Positions 32,325-45,091 are shown, counted from the stretch's first letter. The stretch: 64,000 nucleotides of DNA from Gymnopus androsaceus JB14 (GCA_009733575.1 ML769426.1:248001-312000), one strand, 5' to 3'. A program made the numbers and translations. Notes: generated from the letters alone by a model not told the origin.

Positions 32325-33370
32325 TGTCAGCAACTAGTTCCCCACAATACGAGGTACCAGACATCACAACTTTCAGACTCCTTAAGCAAAGACAAGAACA
32401 ACGAGAAAGAGAAGAAGATGATATTGAGAACAAGGAGTTATTGACAAGATTTAAGCTAAGGACTATGCAACAGCTACAACTACTATATATATTAAAGTGT
32501 AAGCCCTAAGCCTAGGGCTCTTCACCGTAGCCGTACTCATACGGATACGGACGGCACGGTATGGAATTTTCCCGTACCGTAGTCACTCAGAAATTCCCGT
32601 ATACGGCACGGAAAAATACGTCGTATACGCCGTAATATGGTACTGAGTGCCTATGTAAAAAAATAGTAAGTTTTGGCAACTTTTGGGCCAACCATTGAGC
32701 TTTCCTTAGACTACAGGCTACAATAGCCTCAATTAAGTATTTAACATATTTCTATGCCATGTTTAAGGAAGATTTTGTCATGTTATATATGTGTCACAAT
32801 TTGTCACAATCACACTCAACTCCTTCTTTGCTTGATTTTGTACCGATATAGTCTCAAATACAGATAAACGTGGTATGCACATGCATTGTATATTCATTTC
32901 AGACATAAATTAACTTATATCCCCCCAGAAAATCCTGATTTTACTATCAACAATGTAAGTGGTCCATATACGCCGTATACGGCCGTATTCTCCCGTACCA
33001 TGCTGTAGTCCAAAAAAGTTGGACCATAATACGGAAAGAAATTCCGTACCGTATACGGTACCTATGGTGAAGAGCTCTACCTAAGCCTAGAACCCTATAC
33101 CCTGACCATATGGTAACAATGCATGAAACAATGAAAAGAAAACAAGTCAGCAACAATAGGTAATAAGAGATGGACATACTAGCATGTGTTATGATTGGAA
33201 ACAATCTACCCTGATCAACTGAACTCTAATAATAAAATAAACATAACCAATCAGTATAGCTGCACATCTAAACAAGTGTGCATGCTAAAATAATATACAA
33301 GAGTAAATAAAAGAAAACAATAAAGAATAATAAGTACCATGTGTCAGATAAGATAAGAACATCTGTAGCA
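32325..33370 (-). repeat. 5' LTR of the Gypsy element, carrying an hAT-type MITE
   Basis: Homologous to 28207-28942 except for the insertion 32513-33079. With the insert removed its length is about 470 bp. Confidence 0.8.
32513..33079. mobile_element. Non-autonomous hAT element, 567 bp, with perfect 8 bp duplication
   Basis: The termini TAGGGCTCTTCACCGTAG and (inverted) TAGAGCTCTTCACCATAG are flanked by CCTAAGCC on both sides (32505-32512 and 33080-33087). The subterminal regions are full of TACGG and CCGTA words (ATACGGATACGGACGG, CCGTATACGGCACGG), likely transposase binding sites. There is no coding. It inserted into the Gypsy LTR after that LTR was in place. Confidence 0.93.
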
Positions 33371-34930
33371 CACAGGCTTCTCATCCAACCAACTTTTCCA
33401 AGAGGGAACTGCCTCATGAATGGACTTACTGTAAGGATGAAATGATCCCAATGGAAGATAAACCTTTGCAGGTAATAAGTGTCCAACTTCAGTGAAACCT
33501 GTATTTTCACTGGAGGAAACCAATATAATTTGAGCATTTCTGGAGCAAGGGTACCCATTCCAGAGAGCTCCAGAGAACCTAGAGATGTTGGACAGCTGTC
33601 AGAGCTCTCTGACGGACTAGGAAAATACATGTTTTGCTGATGGAATTAGAGAACAATCTGTTGTGAGGGAAAGGAAAGTGTTGGGATATGGTGTCCAAGA
33701 AGTTAGACCACAGTCCAGAAATTTCCAGAAGACCACTACACTGGAGAAGGACATGCTGAGGCATTTTGCAGTGAGTATGGCAAGCATGGCCTATGTTAAA
33801 GTCATTGAGAGTTTGCATTGTGCAAGGAGATGCATGGAAGGTGACTGGTGTCAAGTTGCCACACAGAAGGCAAGTTAGTGTAAGCCCATGAGTACTGTAC
33901 CATTTCAATCAAGAGTTGACTGTTCAGTCATCCATCATCCTCAAAAAAATCGGAGTGTGGTTTTAATTATTTCTTGATTTTCTGGATTTATTTTGTATTT
34001 ATTTTGGTCAAAAATTTCAGAATCAATGAGCTCTTGATTGAAATAGTACAGTACTCGAGTAGTTGTCTGAGTTGTCTTGACTTGGGAGAGGTAGTGACGG
34101 AATGTTCGAGGGCGGGGGTGACTGGCTCCATCTTCCTGGGGTTCCCAGCGACCGCGTAAAAGGCCCATTCCTGACCAGTCATCAATCTTACTCTGGAGCC
34201 AGCTATTTGTTGTACTTAATGAGCGACTCGATATTTTCCAGTGTGGTTCAAGCCCGATAATTATAGAGGCTGAACCCGTGCAGGACAGAATAGGCGGTGG
34301 GTGGCTACATCAAGATCGGATACTGTATAATTATAAACGCCTACGTAACGCGTTACGCTACCCCATGAATTCCCTAAACTAACAGATCGTAACGCACAAC
34401 ATTGAGCTCTGAGCTCAGATAAGATCGTAACCACTCTATTGTTGGTGAAAACTCGGTACCAAAAGCGGATTTTGTCCCGAACATGAACTGAATATGCCAT
34501 GCGTAATGCATAACTTGGGCGCCTGAACATGAATATGAATTCAAGCCGTAACACGTAACATGACATGAACAGACGGTAACCGATATAGTTAGCGGAGATT
34601 CAATTGATTCCCAAATCGAATTAGTCTTATACGGTCTTGATGCCTGATGAACTACGAGTCCAATCGGAGTCGCTCCGAGTCAGCTGCGCGGTTCCGAACT
34701 ATGGTCTTGAAACTGCTCGGAAAGGAGCTAATAAGGCCTGGAAATAGAAAGAAAGGAATTCCTGGTTGTAGATTTGTATTTTATTCACATTTCATAATTG
34801 ATTACTGAAAAATCCAGATTTTGTCGAGATGCCGTGTTGATGTGAATGGACAGTCCTGCCCTATTACAGCCTTTCTTTTAAAAATCTAGCCTCCAAACAC
34901 CTCGTACGTTACTCATAAACGAATACCATC
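33371..34930. other. 1.6 kb intergenic, no gene recognised
   Basis: Around 33535-33645 there is a partial CATCAG-type MITE (CTCCAGAG words, ending TGTTTTGCTGATG). Other ORFs are short and overlapping. The last part (about 34600-34930) is the promoter side of the prenyltransferase gene. Confidence 0.45.
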
Positions 34931-36567
34931 ATGCTCACTACCTCACTTTTGCATTCCGTTCACCATGCACTCAAGCCTTGGGTGAGTGAATCCATTTCAA
35001 AGCAGCAAAGCCTGGGTATTTTGCAGAGGTCTTCAGAGCACTGACAGCGTTGTGGAGCTCTCTAGGGCTTCTGCAATGGGCACCCCTACTCCAGAGAGGC
35101 TCCAAATATATTGACTTTCTCTGGCAACCACCCAGGCTTTACTGATCTTGAAGTTGGTCCCCTTTTGCCCAAACCGAGAGACTTACAGAATTGCTTGGTT
35201 GCTTGAGCAGATCTGTCTTACCAGAATTGATAGGCTTGCAGGTTCAATGCTCATAATCTGGCCCTTCTGTGAGACTGTGCCCCGCTATCATCAGAACAAT
35301 ATAACTCATCAACACTTGCTACATAGTATGGTCTTTCACACTATGTGCAAAGATGGAGAACCTTTCATTGAGGACATTTGTACCTGTGCTTGTATACGGA
35401 AGTATTGGGTGTGCAGTTCTTCATAGGTATGCTCTGCCTTTAAATCCTAGATTTCTATTAACGTATGGTCTCGATAGTGTGTATCTCTCTCCGCTGTCAG
35501 TTTGCTTTTCCGTGACCAAATATCTCTCAGGTGCAGGTTGTATTTGGAACGATATCTTAGATCGTGACTTTGATCGTCTAGTTGGTAAAATGGCCTTCAC
35601 TGTGGCTTGTAAACAGCTGATTTCCTCTCAGAAAGGACCAAAAATCGCCCTATCGCTTCGGGTCAGATTTCAGTAAAAAAGGCACTTTGCTTTTTGTCTG
35701 TCCATTTGTTGTTTCTGGTGGTAATCATATGGCCATGCAACAGCCCAGCGTATGAATGACATCCTCTAGCCACTCTTTATACTTCTACTAATCTACATCC
35801 AAGTTGGGAGCTCGGATTAACTGGCATTTTTGCTCTACCTGGTCTGTACCCCTTGATGAAACGTGTAACATACTGGCCTCAAGCTTTCTTAGGTGCGCAT
35901 CTGCAGCAGTTTATAAGGAATATGTCAAAAGATCAATGGTGTACATTAGGTGTGGCCATGAATTTGATTGTCCTTGTCACCTCCGCTACCTATCAAGGAG
36001 CCCCTGCACCATTTTCTTTTGCACTCGTAGCTTGTTGCTGGTGGTACGTTACATTCACTGTCTGCAACATATGCTCTTCCTTGATAATTATATTTACACA
36101 GCTGGACAATGTATTACGGCAAGTATCTCCTCCAATATCACTCGCTGTTTTGTCTGATGATTCTTCCAGATACCGTATATGCATGCCAGGATAAATGCGA
36201 CGATGTCAACGCAGGTGTCAAATCTACCGCTCTTCTTTTTGGGTCCAGGGTCAAGCTGTTCCTCAGTGGCTTTGCAGTTCTGTTCGTCTGCGGTTTATAC
36301 TGTGTGGGTGTGCTTAGCGCGGCAGGTATGCCTTTCTTTGTGTTAAGCATAGGCGGAGCCGCCTTGCACTTTGCGTTTCAAATATCTCAGTTAGATGTTG
36401 ATGACGTGAAGAGTTGTCTAATCACGGTATGTTCACTCAGTGTGATTTTTACCTGTTTGCATTAAGCTTCTATTATTCTCCAGTTCGAAGCAAATGCTTT
36501 CACTCTGGGATCAATTGTCTGGACTGGAGTATTGGTGGATTACTTACATTCAATCTTGGTGGCGTAA
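34931..36567 (+). CDS. UbiA-family aromatic prenyltransferase
   Basis: Exons 34931-34981, 35154-35268, 35327-35426, 35478-35584, 35632-35749, 35804-35892, 35950-36043, 36102-36118, 36170-36426 and 36484-36567 give 1032 nt, 343 aa. The two Mg-diphosphate motifs are present: NDILDRDFD (followed by RTKNRPIASGQIS) and the second Asp motif QDKCDDVNAG-KSTALLFG. GSMLIIWPF near the start and PLMKRVTYWPQAFLG fit the multi-helix UbiA fold, so it should be an integral membrane enzyme. It probably transfers a prenyl chain to an aromatic acid; relatives serve ubiquinone (COQ2) and meroterpenoid pathways. The intron before exon 8 is ordinary, while that after it starts GCAAGT (GC-AG). The exon 4 start is uncertain: the better-looking acceptor at 35530 leaves a one-base offset, whereas the acceptor at 35477 keeps frame but adds about 17 residues. 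Confidence 0.88.
35001..35146. mobile_element. CATCAG-type MITE inside intron 1 of the prenyltransferase gene
   Basis: CAGCAAAGCCTGGGT at the left and ACCCAGGCTTTACTGAT at the right are inverted. The core has CCAGAGAGGCTCC and GCAATGGGCACCC as in the 51.7 kb copy. The intron (34982-35153) starts GTGAGT and ends TTGAAG around the MITE, and phases match on both sides, so splicing could remove it. Confidence 0.75.
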
Positions 36568-38078
36568 CCTATTGCAGAGTCATGAGCCTGAGCCACCGTG
36601 ACCAGGGTCCATAATTACTCGATGAACCGGAATCTTATTAGCTTTATGGGGATGTCATCGTCCCGTAAACTCTTACAATCGTCAGAAATACGCTAGTACA
36701 GATATATCCCACCACCCGTACAGACGACCGCAACTGCCAACGGGCAAGATGGACGATGAATTACAGTCCGGAAAAATCTGAAAAAATACGGTCCATACAG
36801 TGCACCGTCTCGTCTACCGTACATGTACCGGTACGTTGGCATGCCCTAGTTGTAAAGGTGTCCATGTCTTGCATGTTTCCTTTATAATGATACTAGTAGG
36901 ACTCAATAAAACAATAACAACAACAAAACACAGGACTGGTGTGGCCGCAAGCAGCCAAGCCTAAACCTTATTTCTTGTCAACCTCATGTAATTCCGACGA
37001 TTTGCGACGGAATTGTATCATTCAATCCAAAACAACATCAGAAAAAAATGGGGGGCGGCGCTTTCACTTGACACTTGAACACCCCTAAAGCCGGAATGTC
37101 TGCAACCGTGCAAGTCAACCCGCTTGTCCCGAAAGCGTCGGATTTCTCACTAAACTGACATCCAGTTGCCTTTTTTCAATGAAGAGGAACAATTTCATGC
37201 AAATTAAGTAGCCTTAATTATCAGCAAAAATTTACTCATCAGCATAAAAACCTCTGCAAGTGCCGCAAGCTCACAAGTTGTTCCATCCATTTGCGGATGA
37301 ATATTGATGACAGATGTGATCTACAAGCTGAATTAGTGCTAGCCAGTAATCCAGGCTGTGGCACTCGGATCGCCTTCCCTTGAATCACTTCCAGGCTCCC
37401 TCTCTTACCCTTTTACTCTTAGGACTTTGAGGCGTATAGCTGTCTTCTTGCTATGCTGTCCAGGCAATGTAGCTGTACTAGAGTGTCTAAAATCAGCTTG
37501 GGCAATGTGCTGGAAAACAAGACCCTACCACAACAACGCGCAACCTCATTTGTCAGCTAACCTGTATGAACATCAGGTACTGTACAGCTATATTCTGTAG
37601 GGTACAATCAGAACACTTGGTTGTTTCAGAGTCACTCATTTAAATCAGAGGGCCATGTGCCGTGGATGCGCTTTTGCGTTCACTTCGAAAACACGTCAAA
37701 AAATTGGATCCGGGGGCAAGATCTGAAACAACAAATATCACTTTCGGAGTTGATTCTCATTGAGAATGGCGTGGACCATACAGATCGGACAGGAGTAATT
37801 ATCATTATGTATCCCAACGAACCGGAACAATCGAATCCTCCTAGTGAGTACTCAGGCATCGAGTCCTGTCTACTCCGAAAGGATGGTTAGACCAGTGCTG
37901 TTGATGGACATCATCACTCACAGCAACGACACTCCGCTTTCCGCACTGCCGTCTACAGATGGTGATTTCTTATCCCAGATCGCAAGACCTATAAGGATGC
38001 GGAACCTATACCACACTTAAAGCTTGGGCTCCCAGCTCTGCTTGAAGTACCTAATTGCCAGTACGTTGACCTCCGGAT
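36568..38078. other. 1.5 kb intergenic with two unidentified ORFs
   Basis: Positions 36660-36850 hold TACGG and CCGTAC words like the hAT MITE at 32.5 kb. Open frames at 37358-37600 (RRIAVFLLCCPGN, CWKTRPYHNNAQPH) and 37621-37890 (LKQQISLSELILIENGVDH) have a protein-like look and could be exons of an unrecognised gene. I find no family motif and do not call a product. Confidence 0.4.
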
Positions 38079-39847
38079 ATGTCTGATCCATCTTCGGCCC
38101 TCGCGGCTTTAGTCCAGCTAGGCGCAGATCTGTGAGTGAATCCGTACATTCGATAGGAAGTGCATGGTACTGAACTTGACTAAAGACAGTCTACCAAGGT
38201 TGGCTATGCCACTCTTCATCACACAATTTAACGCCTCGTTGAATATTCGAGCCTTAGTACTACTTTGTTGCTGCGTGTGCCTTTCTTTACTACGACTATA
38301 TTTTGACAGTCCATGACGAGGTAGGCCAATTTTGATCCAAGTGAACTCAGCACAATACTGATAAAGGAATTAATCTTGGAACTTGCTCTTCAGATTCGCT
38401 ATGCGTGGAAGGGGAAAAAAGCAACAAGTGAGTGTTACTGGAGAGTTTCCTTTTTAGAGGCTGAAGTGCCATCTCCACAGTCTTCTGGATCTTCTTACTG
38501 GTGAATACAAATCCTCTGGTCAGACCTTCATTAAAGACTATCACTAACAACTTTGCTTACAGATCCGTTATTGGCCCATATTCAACTCGATTATATTAAT
38601 GACTTGTGTGTATCTATCCTTGAACTGCTTTAAATTGCACGAGTCCGACACCGAAATTACAGCGTATTTTTCGCCGGCGTTTACATTTTCTGTGAGTTCA
38701 TCAAACTAGTCACTGGCAATCCTGTAATCAACTATTTTGACAGATGTGCGATGTCTTGCCAACAGGAAATATGACCATAGTACTGACGGATCTTTTTTGT
38801 TTTTTTTTGGCAGCTGCAACCGTTTTGCCATCTTCCAGATGGTAGACACAGTTTTCACGACCACAGTTAGCGAGATCCTCTTGCTCCTCAGGTTACTCAA
38901 TATTTTCCATACCCTCATCTGCACATTGTTGACTCTCATATTTTCAGAGTTTATGCCTTGTCCAAAAAACGTGTCTATGTCTTGGTAATACTGCTGCCCA
39001 TCATGCTGAGCCAGTTTGGGTTCGCAATTTTTGTTTTGACAAAGAACGGGAATAACGGTTAGTACAGTACCAATTACTTGTATAGTGGAAGTCTGACATG
39101 TTGCTATCTTCACCATTAGCTTTACCACTCCCTCCTATCCCAATTGACCCCTTTCACTGTCAGTGATAAAGATAAATTGTCCAATTATTGAAATGCTGAC
39201 TTAAATTGCACAGTATGCGTACTATCTCCTAATCTCTCAATGTATGAATTTCTTTGTGATATTTTGCAGTATCTGCTGCTGACTTGGCAAATGGTCAACC
39301 AGTGGGTATGCTGATACAGCATACATCTTCGAAACAATTGCATTCGACGCAATTGTCTTCTTCATGACGATCTACCACACTTATATTGCGACACGGGGGA
39401 CATCAAAGGTAATGCAGACGCTACGGCGCGATGGCGTTGTATACTTTATTGTGGTCTTCACATCCAATCTTCTATGGGCTTTGCTCACCCTATGTGCACG
39501 GGTAAGAAAATGATCCGTAAGGGCGCTGTATAAACACTAACGCCTATCACTGTAGCCGGCTTTGAAGAACATCCACGCTCAGTGAGCATACAACAGCCCA
39601 AATATTGTTCTATAATACTCCGACTGAATATAGCTTTTGATTCTTTCTAGGCCGGCCCTCATGTATGTGTTTTCACTCTGTTTATTTTGACAACCTTAGC
39701 AAATCTTCTCTTTCTCTATGTCTTAGCCTCACAGCTGTCATGGTCGGGAGATTGTGTCTTTCTTTGAAACGTGCCAGCCAACAATCGGCATGGAGTGTAG
39801 ATACCTTCAGCTATCGTGCACTTGGACAAACATCAGGAAGGCACTAG
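38079..39847 (+). CDS. DUF6533-type seven-TM membrane protein of Agaricomycetes
   Basis: Start MSDPSSALAALVQLGADL at 38079, then a 13 nt exon (38186-38198) and 38258-38320, giving QSTKYYFVAACAFLYYDYI followed by LTVHDE. That is the DUF6533 opening helix with its YDY-x-LT motif. Later exons give IRYWPIFNSIILMT, FAGVYIF, FQMVDTVFTTTVSEILLLLR, VYALSKKRVYVLVILLPIML and YIFETIAFDAIVFFMTIYH, then RRDGVVYFIVVFTSNLLWALL. The C-terminus ends VGRLCLSLKRASQQ and SYRALGQTSGRH (stop 39845-39847), which is typical of the family. Function of the family is unknown; it is often called receptor-like. Exon borders between 38428 and 38800 and between 39510 and 39730 are not settled, so integrity is unproven. Confidence 0.75.
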
Positions 39848-41599
39848 CAATCAATGGCTGCCAGCCTGTCACAGTACTTGGATGCAGACTCTTCAACTAC
39901 CATCCACGGCACAAGATTTACACACACTTATGCTTCACCATTATCATTACTTCTTCTTCCGTTTCGATGTGTTAGTATGTTAGTATAGCTCTATCCATCG
40001 GGCTCCGGCTCAGCTCTCAAGGGAATATTTATTTACTTATTTGACATCCAGAGTAATCACATCTGAGAACGTGCGCAAAACAGGATAATATAAGTACTTG
40101 TATTGCCTTTTTTTTCTTCGTTATTTACTGTTATTTTATTTTTCAAGTTTACTCACTACATCCCGGCATCTGACCGCATGGGTGCAATCCCCTGAGTGAC
40201 TAAGTCGAAGATACTTCTCCAGCACAGCACAGGTAACAGCAGTAGCTTCAAACATACACACCAGTTTCAGCCCACACTGGTTGTTGCTGTAATATGTCTC
40301 CAGTGATCCAACATCATCTGAGACATTTCTAAGGATTTTACCCGAGGAGCCCTTGCCCATATGCCACTGATATCAAGATCCTAATTCAAGTATCATTGCA
40401 GCACCATCAAAATTGTTGCACGGCGGCACCATGCCCTTTGACCACGCAACAAAATCACCCGGGAACTAGTGAACTATGATGTATACAGCTCCACAGCACA
40501 GCTACAAGTGCAGTTTGCGTCGGTCAATTTTTTGCTACCCGTACCACCCGCGGCTCGCGTTCCCAAAATCCTTCATTTTTTCCCGTTAATATGAACTTTT
40601 GCCGCAAATATAACTATCCAGCACTTGTGCTGAATTTTGGGGGCATTACTATTTAAGCAACCGCCGACCGGATCTCTTGAGTCTCCAAATTGGGAAGTAC
40701 TTTGGCGTTTATTTTAACAGCAATTCGCCGAAATTACCAAAAAAAAAATTACGACAACTAGTACTTGTTTCTTGCATATATACAATTCTTCCAAACCAAC
40801 TGAACCATATCATAGCCTAAGAGCGCCCAGGAGTACTAGATCATGATTCAGTATCATTCGTCCTGAAATAACAATCGCACCCCGTTCAAGATTCGGAGAG
40901 TGAGAAACCCCTGAATCAAAGATTACGTCTGTGGTTTCGAGAAGAAAGCATATCTTCCCGTTTGACCGGATCGCGTGGTCGGTGAAAGATAAATAAATGC
41001 AGAGTATCGGATCCGGCTACTTCTAGACGTACAGTGCCTTTTGAACATCGTTCGTGCTTAAGTTTTCTATAGCCTCGGAATCAATAGGATCTGAGCTAGT
41101 TATGGCGGTTCAATGTCCTCCATGAGTTTATGCTTATACGGCGCCGCAATTCGAGGAATGTTAGGAGACATCACTTGTCATTCCTGTGCTCTTGGGAAGA
41201 GTACATACATCAATGGAGATCCGAATTGGAAAATTCTTTACTGTACATTACCGGGGAGATCATGGGCCTCTAAGTTAGGGGGATCATTTTGATTCCAGGC
41301 CGAAATGACACAAGCATTCCAAATGACCTGCGTGAACTTCATCCCGTGTATTTACTTCTGAGACCATCTTTTTATCATTTCCAGTACGTTCATCTTTGAT
41401 CAACTTCGCTGATATCCTGATGTCGATATGATCTGAGCAATTGCTGAGCCCAAAAAGGTGATCGCTCTCCCACTGCTTCTACCTCATCCGCAGCACAAAC
41501 TCAATTCGGTACCGGTATTGCTGCTAGAAATGTAAGAGTTAGAAACAGATCATTGTTCGGAGTTCGTATTCAAGAGTACATCTAGACGGCTCAAATTTC
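39848..41599. other. 1.75 kb intergenic, nothing recognised
   Basis: No credible coding chain on either strand. The last few hundred bases should hold the promoter of the O-methyltransferase gene; I see no clear TATA box. Confidence 0.45.
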
Positions 41600-43599
41600 A
41601 TGGGTTGTTGTATCTCCCAACTCCCTTCTACATTCACTGAACGCGATATGGCTCCTTCTACACTGTCTCAACTCTCCAAGTTCATTTCCGACTCCGTCGC
41701 CACAATCGAAGCGAGTTGCAAGACGAGAGGTGTTGAGATCCCCGACATCAACTCTCTCTTCACACCCGCCTCTGAAGCCTTTCGTTTCGACCCCGCCGTT
41801 TCTGAAGCTATCAATGTAGCCACTGCGGCGGCCTACCAGATCGCAGCTATATTGGAGCCTCCTCCTGTCTCCGTCTCTCATATTGCCTCGGGTGTACGTC
41901 GACGTTCATACATTTAGTAGATGGTCTGATTGACTGACACATCACCGTTTCTCAGCATTACAAGGCTGCTGTTCTTCGTGCTCTTCTTGAGACAAACACT
42001 GTGGAAATTTTGAGGGAGGCGGGTCCTAAGGTATTTTGACCCATGGGTATTTGTTAGGAAGCAACTCATTTCTAGCGCAGGGTCTTCATGTCAATGATAT
42101 TGGACAGAAAAACAACTTGGACCCGAAGAAAAACGGTAAGCATTTTCTATCCACATTTCCCATTGTGCCATCTGATCAATTGGACGGTCATTAGCTCGCC
42201 TTCTTCGCTATCTCTCTACCTATTACATGTTCCGTGAGGTTGAGCCTGATGTGTTCGCCAACACTCGCATGTCTTCTATGCTCGATACCGGCAAGTCCGT
42301 CAAGGACCTCTTAGCTCAGTGTGTACACTTTTGTTCATCGTTATACCTAACTCAGCACTTATTTAACTCGCCTCAGACCTTCGGAGAGGCATGTTGGAAG
42401 TCCTGGTTTTGCTGCGTTGATTGAGCATGTGTATGTGCTGCACTCCACGTAGACCCCTTCTAACATACGTTATAGCCTCGACGAAGGTTGGCTTGGAGCT
42501 TCGTCAGCAGTTGATGCTCTGCGGGATCCCAAGACTCGTCTATCTGAAGAGCCCAATGAAGCACCCATTTCCCGTACCACTGGCTCTGAAGTGCCGTTCT
42601 GGACTTGGATCGAGCAGCCGGGACAGGAACAGCGTCTCAAGCGGTTCGGAATCGCTATGCAGGGTGTGGCTGCCATGCAGCCAGCTGAAGCCGCGCTTAC
42701 TGGTGGGTTTCTACAACCTGCCATTGATATGTTTCTTACAGGCAAATTTTCTACAGGTTTCGACTGGAAAGCATTGGGCCCAAAGGACATTGTCGTCGAT
42801 GTTGGTGCAGGTGTGGGAACTGTGTCGCTTGCACTTGCGAAAGAATGCCCCTCTTTGAGTATTATCGTTCAAGATCGTGATGCTGTCATTGAACAAGCGA
42901 AGGGGGTAAGTTTCTCAAGAAAATTCAAGGTCATTTGTTCTAAAGATTAACGTCTCATTTAATGTGATAGATCTGGAATAAAGAGCTCTCTGACGCCATA
43001 AAATCTGGTCGGGTTCAGCTTCAAGGTACAGCGCTCTGCTTCAAGCATTTCACGCACTTCTAATATAAAAATAATTTTTTCCCTTAAAACTCCTGGCAGG
43101 ACACGACTTTTTCACCTCACAGCCCGTGAAGAACGCCAGTGTTTTCCTTTTGAAACAGGTCCTTCATGACTGGTCCGACGGCTATGCGGTCAAGATCCTC
43201 CAACAGCTTCGAGCAGCTGCCACCCCTAACACAAAGCTCATTGTCATGGAAAGCATTGTTCCCTATGCATGCCACGACACTCGTTCTGCGGGTAAGGATG
43301 GCATCCCCGGAGCCATCCCTCCTGAAGCTCCTGCTCCCCTGCTCTCTAACTATGGACCAATCAATGACATGCAGTATAACAGTGATTTCACTGTACGTTT
43401 TTCGTTTCTCTCCGTCACTGTTCAAGCAATTAACCATTATCATTGCGCTTGCCAGATGTTCTTCCTCATGAACTCTCAAGAACGGACCATTGGTCACTTC
43501 CAGGCTCTTCTCCAAGATGGAGGATGGAAGATTGTGCGCGTGTACCGCGGTGAAGGGCCCTCAGCTTTCATGCAAAAAATGGAGGCAATTCCTATTTAA
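41600..43599 (+). CDS. SAM-dependent O-methyltransferase (COMT type)
   Basis: Nine exons (41600-41893, 41956-42030, 42081-42135, 42195-42318, 42377-42430, 42476-42905, 42971-43025, 43100-43392, 43456-43599) total 1524 nt, 507 aa, all phases consistent. The N-terminal winged-helix part has HYKAAVLRALLETNTVEIL and RLLRYLSTYYMF. The SAM-binding core is IVVDVGAGVGTVSLAL with the acidic IIVQDRD. The catalytic His region is LLKQVLHDWSD. This is the layout of class-I plant/fungal O-methyltransferases that methylate phenolic hydroxyls in the cytosol. A second ATG at 41648 (MAPSTLSQL) fits the usual family start better, so the true protein may be 16 residues shorter. The gene looks intact and lies between the prenyltransferase and monooxygenase genes. 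Confidence 0.93.
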
Positions 43600-45091
43600 T
43601 TGTCTTGATGACTATTCTGTTTAGTTTCATCAGGAAAACCTTAAAATAAATATTTTGTCATCTTTCGTCATATTCTGTCACCACCATACAATTCCTACAC
43701 ATCATTGACACACTCTGCAGCATTTTGTCAAGTTCTGCCGCACCACAGATAATTTTTTGAAATTCTGGCCCTACTCTGGATGAAATATTCCCCAAATATT
43801 TGCTAAGTTTCTATTGTGAGCTACCAATGAAAATTGGCAGTAATATTCGTTGATACCAGTGAATTCAAAAATTTCAGAGAAGTATCCACTTACTATATTT
43901 CCAAGGGGGTCCGAAAAAAATATTTTATTACACCAAGCCGAAAAATATTTTAAGAGCCTCGGAGGGGCAACCACCCACCCACGCAACACCCACGTGATGT
44001 CTGATATACTATATATGGTAATAATCTTATCTATATCTTTCCAAATCTTGATGACATATGAAGATGACCTCATAAATATCTCCCACTGATGCCTATTTCT
44101 AGGCTCAATACTTCCATTTGGCATATATTGGCTACAGATGAATACCTATAACAATTACCAATAGCATATTTAACCCTTCAAAGCTCTCAGAGCCTCTGAA
44201 AGATAGGTTTGAAAAAATATTTTAGTGGCCTCTCAGCAGCAACCAACCACCCACTGGAGTGTAATGGGCCGTAAGTCCAGTACCCCCTTGTATATTTCAT
44301 AGCTATAACATCTCTGTAGGTATAAATACTACATTTAAATACACATTTACCTCAATTTTTTCCCTCAGATCCTTAAGAGTCCAAAGAGCCCAAAAAGAGC
44401 CCTACTATCCTCAAATTCTTGTCATTGATGTTGTCTTTATCTTTTTATCTTTGACAGTGTTTTGCGGATTGCACACATTGATAGACCTGGTTGTAAATAA
44501 ATTGTAATGGGATGCATACACTTCCATACATTAGGCACTGAATCGGTGTTCCACCATAAGCCTTTATATAACAATCTCAAAATCTTTAGAGCTTAAGACC
44601 ATTTAAGCCATAGGTTGATTCTTTATTTATTTTTAAACCGCCCATGTCAGCATCAGGAAAAGTGGAATCCACATGTAGCGCTATGTGACATACATAGTAA
44701 TCCTAGCACCTTATGCTTCCCCCTGATATCTAGTGCCAATTAGCCACGGGAAAAATCTATTCATCGGTATATAGTAGCCTTTCCTTCATAGCGGCATAGC
44801 TCATTAGGCCATATTTCTATACATAGCAGTACACAGTCGCCTCAAAAATATTCACAACTGTTATCTAGCTCTAAGTTGTAGTACTTAGAGAAATATAGCT
44901 TCACTCAAAGGAGGTGATTGCCTGCAGGCCCACCAAAAAAAGAAAAGGAAAAGCGAAATTGTATTGCATAGTATGATATAGAATAGCTACACCGAAGCTC
45001 ATTGCTCTCCCATCTCTTCTTGGTCACTGTCATTGTCATTCTCCTCTGGCTCTCCTGATCCCCGAAATTCATTCTCAATATCTCCGCCATC
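43600..45091. other. 1.5 kb AT-rich intergenic
   Basis: Two diverged copies of an AAATATTTTA...GCAACCACCCACC motif occur at 43915-44005 and 44205-44260. I see no gene and no other feature. Confidence 0.45.

Larger units (their letters stand above)
28207..33370 (-). mobile_element. Degenerate Ty3/Gypsy-type LTR retrotransposon
   Basis: Two related long terminal repeats (28207-28942 and 32325-33370) flank an internal region whose minus strand encodes, from high to low coordinates, gag-like, protease-like and RT-like pieces. LTRs end in TG...CA in minus orientation (TGYTA...GCTGAAACA or GCTGACA). Every internal frame has stops, and at least four younger elements are nested inside it. No convincing 5 bp target duplication was found at the two outer ends. 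Confidence 0.8.

Noticed and set aside
41591..42790. Minus-strand ORFs of 96 and 106 aa over the methyltransferase gene
   Set aside because: They are shadows of the plus-strand exons, which have family motifs and consistent splicing.
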